NCBI GenBank assembly: GCA_900555515.1
Contig: USLO01000063.1
Location: 1-9,336, forward strand
Length of the DNA: 9,336 nt
DNA from: an uncultured Collinsella sp.
GTDB taxonomy: Bacteria > Actinomycetota > Coriobacteriia > Coriobacteriales > Coriobacteriaceae
Reading direction: 5' to 3'
Position numbers and translations under genes: made by a program. Each line of letters starts with the position of its first letter. The stretch's first letter is position 1. The notes beneath the pieces are model-generated. The model searched no databases. It was not told where the DNA came from and saw nothing but the letters and a program-made list of their open reading frames with translations. Positions 6,441 through 9,336 of the stretch are shown piece after piece.

Positions 6441-7484
6441 TTAAGCCTCCAGAGGATGAGGGGGCACCGATTCGCCGGCGGCAAGGGCGGCCTCGCAGGC
6501 CACCACATCGCGCTCGATCTCATCGACCAGTGCCATAAACTCCTCGTAAGTGGAACAGCGCACCACATGGGCACGCCAAGCGGCGGCATGGGGCATGCCT
6601 TTTAAGTACCAGCTTGCATACGTGCGGGCACGCGACATGAGCGGCAGGAGCTCATGCGTCAGCGTTAGGTGCTCACGCAGGGCGTCCAGGCGCTCGACCG
6701 AGCTGCGCGGCGGCACCGGTATGCCATCGAGCGCAAGAGCGCGAGCATCACCAAAGACCCAGGGATTACCGTAGATACCGCGCGCGATAAACACCGCGCT
6801 GGCACCCGAGTTGCGCAGATGCTCCGCAGCATCCTCGGCCGAGAACACATCGCCCGAACCAATCACGGGAATCTCAACGGCGTCGGCAACCTCATCGACG
6901 ACCGACCAATCGGCCTGGCCCGTATAGAGCTGCGTGGCGCAACGACCATGCACGGCGACTGCGGCAGCCCCTGCGCCCTCAAGCATCTGGGCAAATGTCG
7001 CGGCATTGCGGTCCTCGGCATAAAAGCCTTTGCGAATCTTGACGGTCACGGGCACGTGCGCCGCGCCCACCGTGGCCTCGACGATCTTCTCCGCCAGGTC
7101 GGGCGTGCGCATGAGCGCCGAGCCCTCGCCCTTGGTAACAACCTTGCGGGCGGGGCATGCCATATTGATATCGATGAGCGACAGGCGATCGCCAACGCGC
7201 TCCTCGACGGCAGCGACGGCGCTCGCAAACTGATCGGGCTTGGAGCCAAAGAGTTGCACGCAAATCTGCTGCTCCTCGTCGGCCGGTAGCACCAGGCGCC
7301 AGGTCTTGTTGCTGGCATAGGCAAGGCCCGCCACGCTCACCATCTCGCTGTAGGCAAGGTTGGCACCGCGACGGCGGCACATGATGCGGTAGGCAGGGTC
7401 GGTCACGCCCGCCATGGGAGCCATAAGGAACGGCTGCTCGGCATAGGCGCCCAGCAGCCGCTTGCTGTATTCAGAAAGCGCCAT
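6441..7484 (-). CDS. dusB: tRNA-dihydrouridine synthase (DusB-type)
   Basis: The protein has 347 residues and is an FMN-dependent TIM-barrel enzyme that reduces uridines in the tRNA D-loop to dihydrouridine using NADPH. The N-terminal A-P-M-A-G-V-T-D motif at 22-29 binds flavin. The catalytic cysteine is C110 in N-M-A-C-P-A-R-K-V. S-A-L-M is at 122-125, K149 in V-K-I-R-K-G-F, H-G-R at 179-181 with Y-T-G-x-A-D-W soon after, I-G-S-G-D at 208-212, and A-R-G at 234-236 close the phosphate site. The DusB subgroup is suggested by the C-P-A-x-K-V context and overall length; the exact uridine target is not readable from sequence. The ATG start at 7484 is four bases after the lepA stop. It has only a weak ribosome site, so translation is probably coupled to lepA. 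Its place between lepA and hemW is not the commonest arrangement. Confidence 0.93.
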   Translation of the reverse strand: MALSEYSKRLLGAYAEQPFLMAPMAGVTDPAYRIMCRRRGANLAYSEMVSVAGLAYASNKTWRLVLPADEEQQICVQLFGSKPDQFASAVAAVEERVGDRLSLIDINMACPARKVVTKGEGSALMRTPDLAEKIVEATVGAAHVPVTVKIRKGFYAEDRNAATFAQMLEGAGAAAVAVHGRCATQLYTGQADWSVVDEVADAVEIPVIGSGDVFSAEDAAEHLRNSGASAVFIARGIYGNPWVFGDARALALDGIPVPPRSSVERLDALREHLTLTHELLPLMSRARTYASWYLKGMPHAAAWRAHVVRCSTYEEFMALVDEIERDVVACEAALAAGESVPPHPLEA

Positions 7485-7488
7485 AGAC

Positions 7489-9300
7489 CTACTCGTCCAC
7501 CTTGAGGATCGCCATAAAGGCCTCCTGCGGGACCTCGACCGATCCGATGGCCTTCATGCGCTTCTTGCCCTCTTTCTGCTTCTCGAGCAGCTTGCGCTTA
7601 CGCGAGATATCGCCGCCGTAGCACTTAGCAAGCACGTCCTTGCGACGCGCCTTGACGGTGGAGCGGGCAATGATCTTATTGCCGATAGCACCCTGGATGG
7701 GCACCTCGAACAGCTGACGCGGGATGATCTCCTTAAGCTTGTCGCACAGGCCACGGGCCAGACCATAGGCCTTGTCCTTGTGGACGATAAACGACAGCGC
7801 GTCCACCTCGTCGCCCGAAAGCAAGATATCGAGCTTAACGAGCTCGGAGGGACGGTACTCGTTGAACTCGTAGTCGAGCGAGGCATAGCCCTTGGTACGG
7901 CTCTTGAGCTGGTCAAAGAAGTCCAGGATGAGCTCGGCGAGCGGCATGTCAAAGCGCATCTCGACCGATTTGCTCGTGAGATGGATCATGTCGGTTGTAA
8001 TGCCACGGTGCTCGATAGCGAGCTGCATGACGGCACCCGTATACTCGGGCGGGCAGATGATCTTAGCCTTGAGGTAGGGTTCCTCGATACGCTCGATGCG
8101 CGTGGCCTCGGGAAGATCCTGCGGGCTACGGACATCAATCATCTCGCCGTCAGTCTTGTAGACGTGATAGTCCACCGAGGGGCTCGTGGCAATGAGGTCC
8201 AAGTTGAACTCGCGCTCCAGGCGTTCCTTGACGACCTCCATGTGCAGCAGGCCCAGGAAGCCCACGCGGAAGCCAAAGCCGAGCGCCACCGAGGTCTCGG
8301 GCTCCCACACCAACGACGGGTCGTTGACGTGCAGCTTATCGAGTGCGTCACGCAGGTTCTCGTAGTCCTTGTTATCGATCGGGAACAGGCCCGTATAGAC
8401 CATGGGCTTGGCCTCGCGGTAACCAGGAAGCGGCTCGGGGCAGGGGTTCGACGCCCAGGTAAGGGTGTCGCCCACGCGAACGGCCTCGGGGTCCTTCAGG
8501 CCCGTGACCACGTAGCCGACCTCGCCAACCGTCAGCGCGTCAACCGGGGTCTCGGCAGGACGCTTGACACCCACGCCGTCGACCAAAAAGTCGCCCTCTG
8601 CCTGCATCATGCGCAGGGTATCGCCCTTTTTGATGGAGCCGTCAAAGACGCGCACCGTGGCGACGACACCACGATACTCGTCGAAGTACGAATCCAGGAT
8701 GAGTGCCTTGAGCGGCGCGTTCGCATCGCCCTTGGGCGGAGAGATCAAAAAGACAATGGACTCCAGCAGATCGTGGATGCCCTCGCCGGTCTTGCCCGAG
8801 ACACACACGGCATCATCGGCAGGGATCGCCAAGTCATCCTCGATCTCGGTCTTGACCTCATCGGGATGGGCCGAGGGCAGGTCGATCTTGTTGATGGCCG
8901 GCACAATGTCCAGATTGGCGTTCATGGCGAGCGTCGCGTTGGAGACGGTCTGCGCCTCGACGCCCTGCGTGGCGTCAACGACGAGCACCGCGCCCTCACA
9001 GGCTGCCAGCGAGCGCGAGACCTCATAGGTAAAGTCAACGTGGCCCGGCGTATCGATCAGATTGAACTGATACGTCTCGCCATCGTCGGCGTCATAGGAC
9101 ACGCGAACGGCATTGGACTTGATCGTGATGCCGCGCTCGCGCTCAATATCCATGGTGTCGAGCAGCTGCGACTCCATGTCGCGCTCGTCGACGGTATGGG
9201 TGAGCTCGAGGATGCGATCGCTGATCGTGGACTTGCCATGGTCGATGTGCGCAACGATTGAGAAGTTGCGGATGTGGGAAATGTCAATTGAAGTATTCAT
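7489..9300 (-). CDS. lepA: Elongation factor 4 (LepA), translational GTPase
   Basis: The protein has 603 residues, the normal length of LepA/EF4, a ribosome-associated GTPase implicated in back-translocation or 30S biogenesis. The GTPase motifs are G1 A-H-I-D-H-G-K-S at 17-24, the switch I region R-E-R-G-I-T at 54-59, G3 D-T-P-G-H at 83-87, G4 N-K-I-D at 137-140, and G5 S-G-K-T at 168-171 (often S-A-K-T). EF-G-like domains follow, then the LepA-specific C-terminal domain ending in a Lys/Arg-rich R-K-R-K-L-L-E-K-Q-K-E-G-K-K-R stretch. The start is ATG 9300, giving M-N-T-S-I-D-I-S-H-I-R-N-F-S-I, the usual LepA N-terminus. An in-frame TTG at 9327 would read through the presumed promoter and lacks a ribosome site. 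No Shine-Dalgarno sequence precedes ATG 9300, and a -10-like hexamer ends seven bases before it. Confidence 0.97.
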   Translation of the reverse strand: MNTSIDISHIRNFSIVAHIDHGKSTISDRILELTHTVDERDMESQLLDTMDIERERGITIKSNAVRVSYDADDGETYQFNLIDTPGHVDFTYEVSRSLAACEGAVLVVDATQGVEAQTVSNATLAMNANLDIVPAINKIDLPSAHPDEVKTEIEDDLAIPADDAVCVSGKTGEGIHDLLESIVFLISPPKGDANAPLKALILDSYFDEYRGVVATVRVFDGSIKKGDTLRMMQAEGDFLVDGVGVKRPAETPVDALTVGEVGYVVTGLKDPEAVRVGDTLTWASNPCPEPLPGYREAKPMVYTGLFPIDNKDYENLRDALDKLHVNDPSLVWEPETSVALGFGFRVGFLGLLHMEVVKERLEREFNLDLIATSPSVDYHVYKTDGEMIDVRSPQDLPEATRIERIEEPYLKAKIICPPEYTGAVMQLAIEHRGITTDMIHLTSKSVEMRFDMPLAELILDFFDQLKSRTKGYASLDYEFNEYRPSELVKLDILLSGDEVDALSFIVHKDKAYGLARGLCDKLKEIIPRQLFEVPIQGAIGNKIIARSTVKARRKDVLAKCYGGDISRKRKLLEKQKEGKKRMKAIGSVEVPQEAFMAILKVDE

Positions 9301-9307
9301 GCGGACT

Positions 9308-9322
9308 ATCTTACCCGAGCGG
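9308..9322 (-). promoter_or_regulatory. Putative lepA promoter (CCGCTCGGGTAAGAT)
   Basis: On the coding strand the sequence CCGCTCGGGTAAGAT ends in a good -10 hexamer, TAAGAT, at 9313-9308. Seven bases (AGTCCGC) separate it from the lepA ATG, so transcription would begin at or within a base of the A of ATG, giving a leaderless message. No clear -35 hexamer is visible in the few bases left before the window edge. The CCGCTCGGGTA core is identical to that upstream of the membrane-tailed dnaJ. No start-site mapping is available; this is a sequence-based call. Confidence 0.55.
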
Positions 9323-9336
9323 TACAAAAAATGGAG

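Noticed and set aside
9301..9327. Longer lepA starting at TTG 9327.
   Set aside because: There is no ribosome site before it, the extra residues are not part of the usual LepA N-terminus, and the segment contains the predicted promoter.

Overview
The window is a dense, single-direction block of housekeeping genes from a GC-rich bacterium. Every gene reads on the minus strand, so transcription runs from base 9336 towards base 1. The GC-rich third codon positions, frequent GTG/TTG starts, strong AGGAGG-type ribosome sites, and the gene order lepA/hemW/dnaJ/phoH/ybeY suggest a Gram-positive actinobacterium. My best guess is class Coriobacteriia (Collinsella-like). This is inference from gene content and style; no marker in the window proves it.

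In transcription order the genes are: lepA (EF4 GTPase), dusB (tRNA dihydrouridine synthase), hemW (radical SAM heme chaperone), a DnaJ-like protein whose C-terminal half is replaced by membrane segments, a complete canonical dnaJ, mtaB (tRNA methylthiotransferase), phoH (P-loop ATPase), ybeY (rRNA endonuclease), and the first nine codons of a gene that by context is probably dgkA. No stretch over 100 bases lacks a gene. I see no RNA gene, mobile element, CRISPR array or convincing terminator.

The layout suggests three transcription units. Unit 1 is lepA-dusB-hemW, with gaps of 4 and 2 bases. Unit 2 is the membrane-tailed dnaJ paralogue, with 58 bases upstream. Unit 3 is dnaJ-mtaB-phoH-ybeY-(dgkA), with 81 bases upstream of dnaJ and then gaps or overlaps of -20 to +9 bases. 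Each unit is preceded by the same promoter-like sequence, GCTYGGGTA, which carries a -10-type hexamer (TAAGAT, TAGAAT, TATAGG). At lepA that hexamer lies 7 bases before the ATG with no ribosome site between, which predicts a leaderless mRNA.

The block is an edited form of an arrangement known from Firmicutes and Actinobacteria: lepA-hemW-hrcA-(grpE-dnaK)-dnaJ-(prmA-rsmE)-mtaB-phoH-ybeY-dgkA-era. Here hrcA, grpE, dnaK, prmA and rsmE are absent, dusB sits between lepA and hemW, and the place of hrcA-grpE-dnaK is taken by the membrane-tailed J-protein. The common theme is ribosome and tRNA quality control plus protein folding. The least ordinary item is the membrane-tailed DnaJ at 4044-5147.
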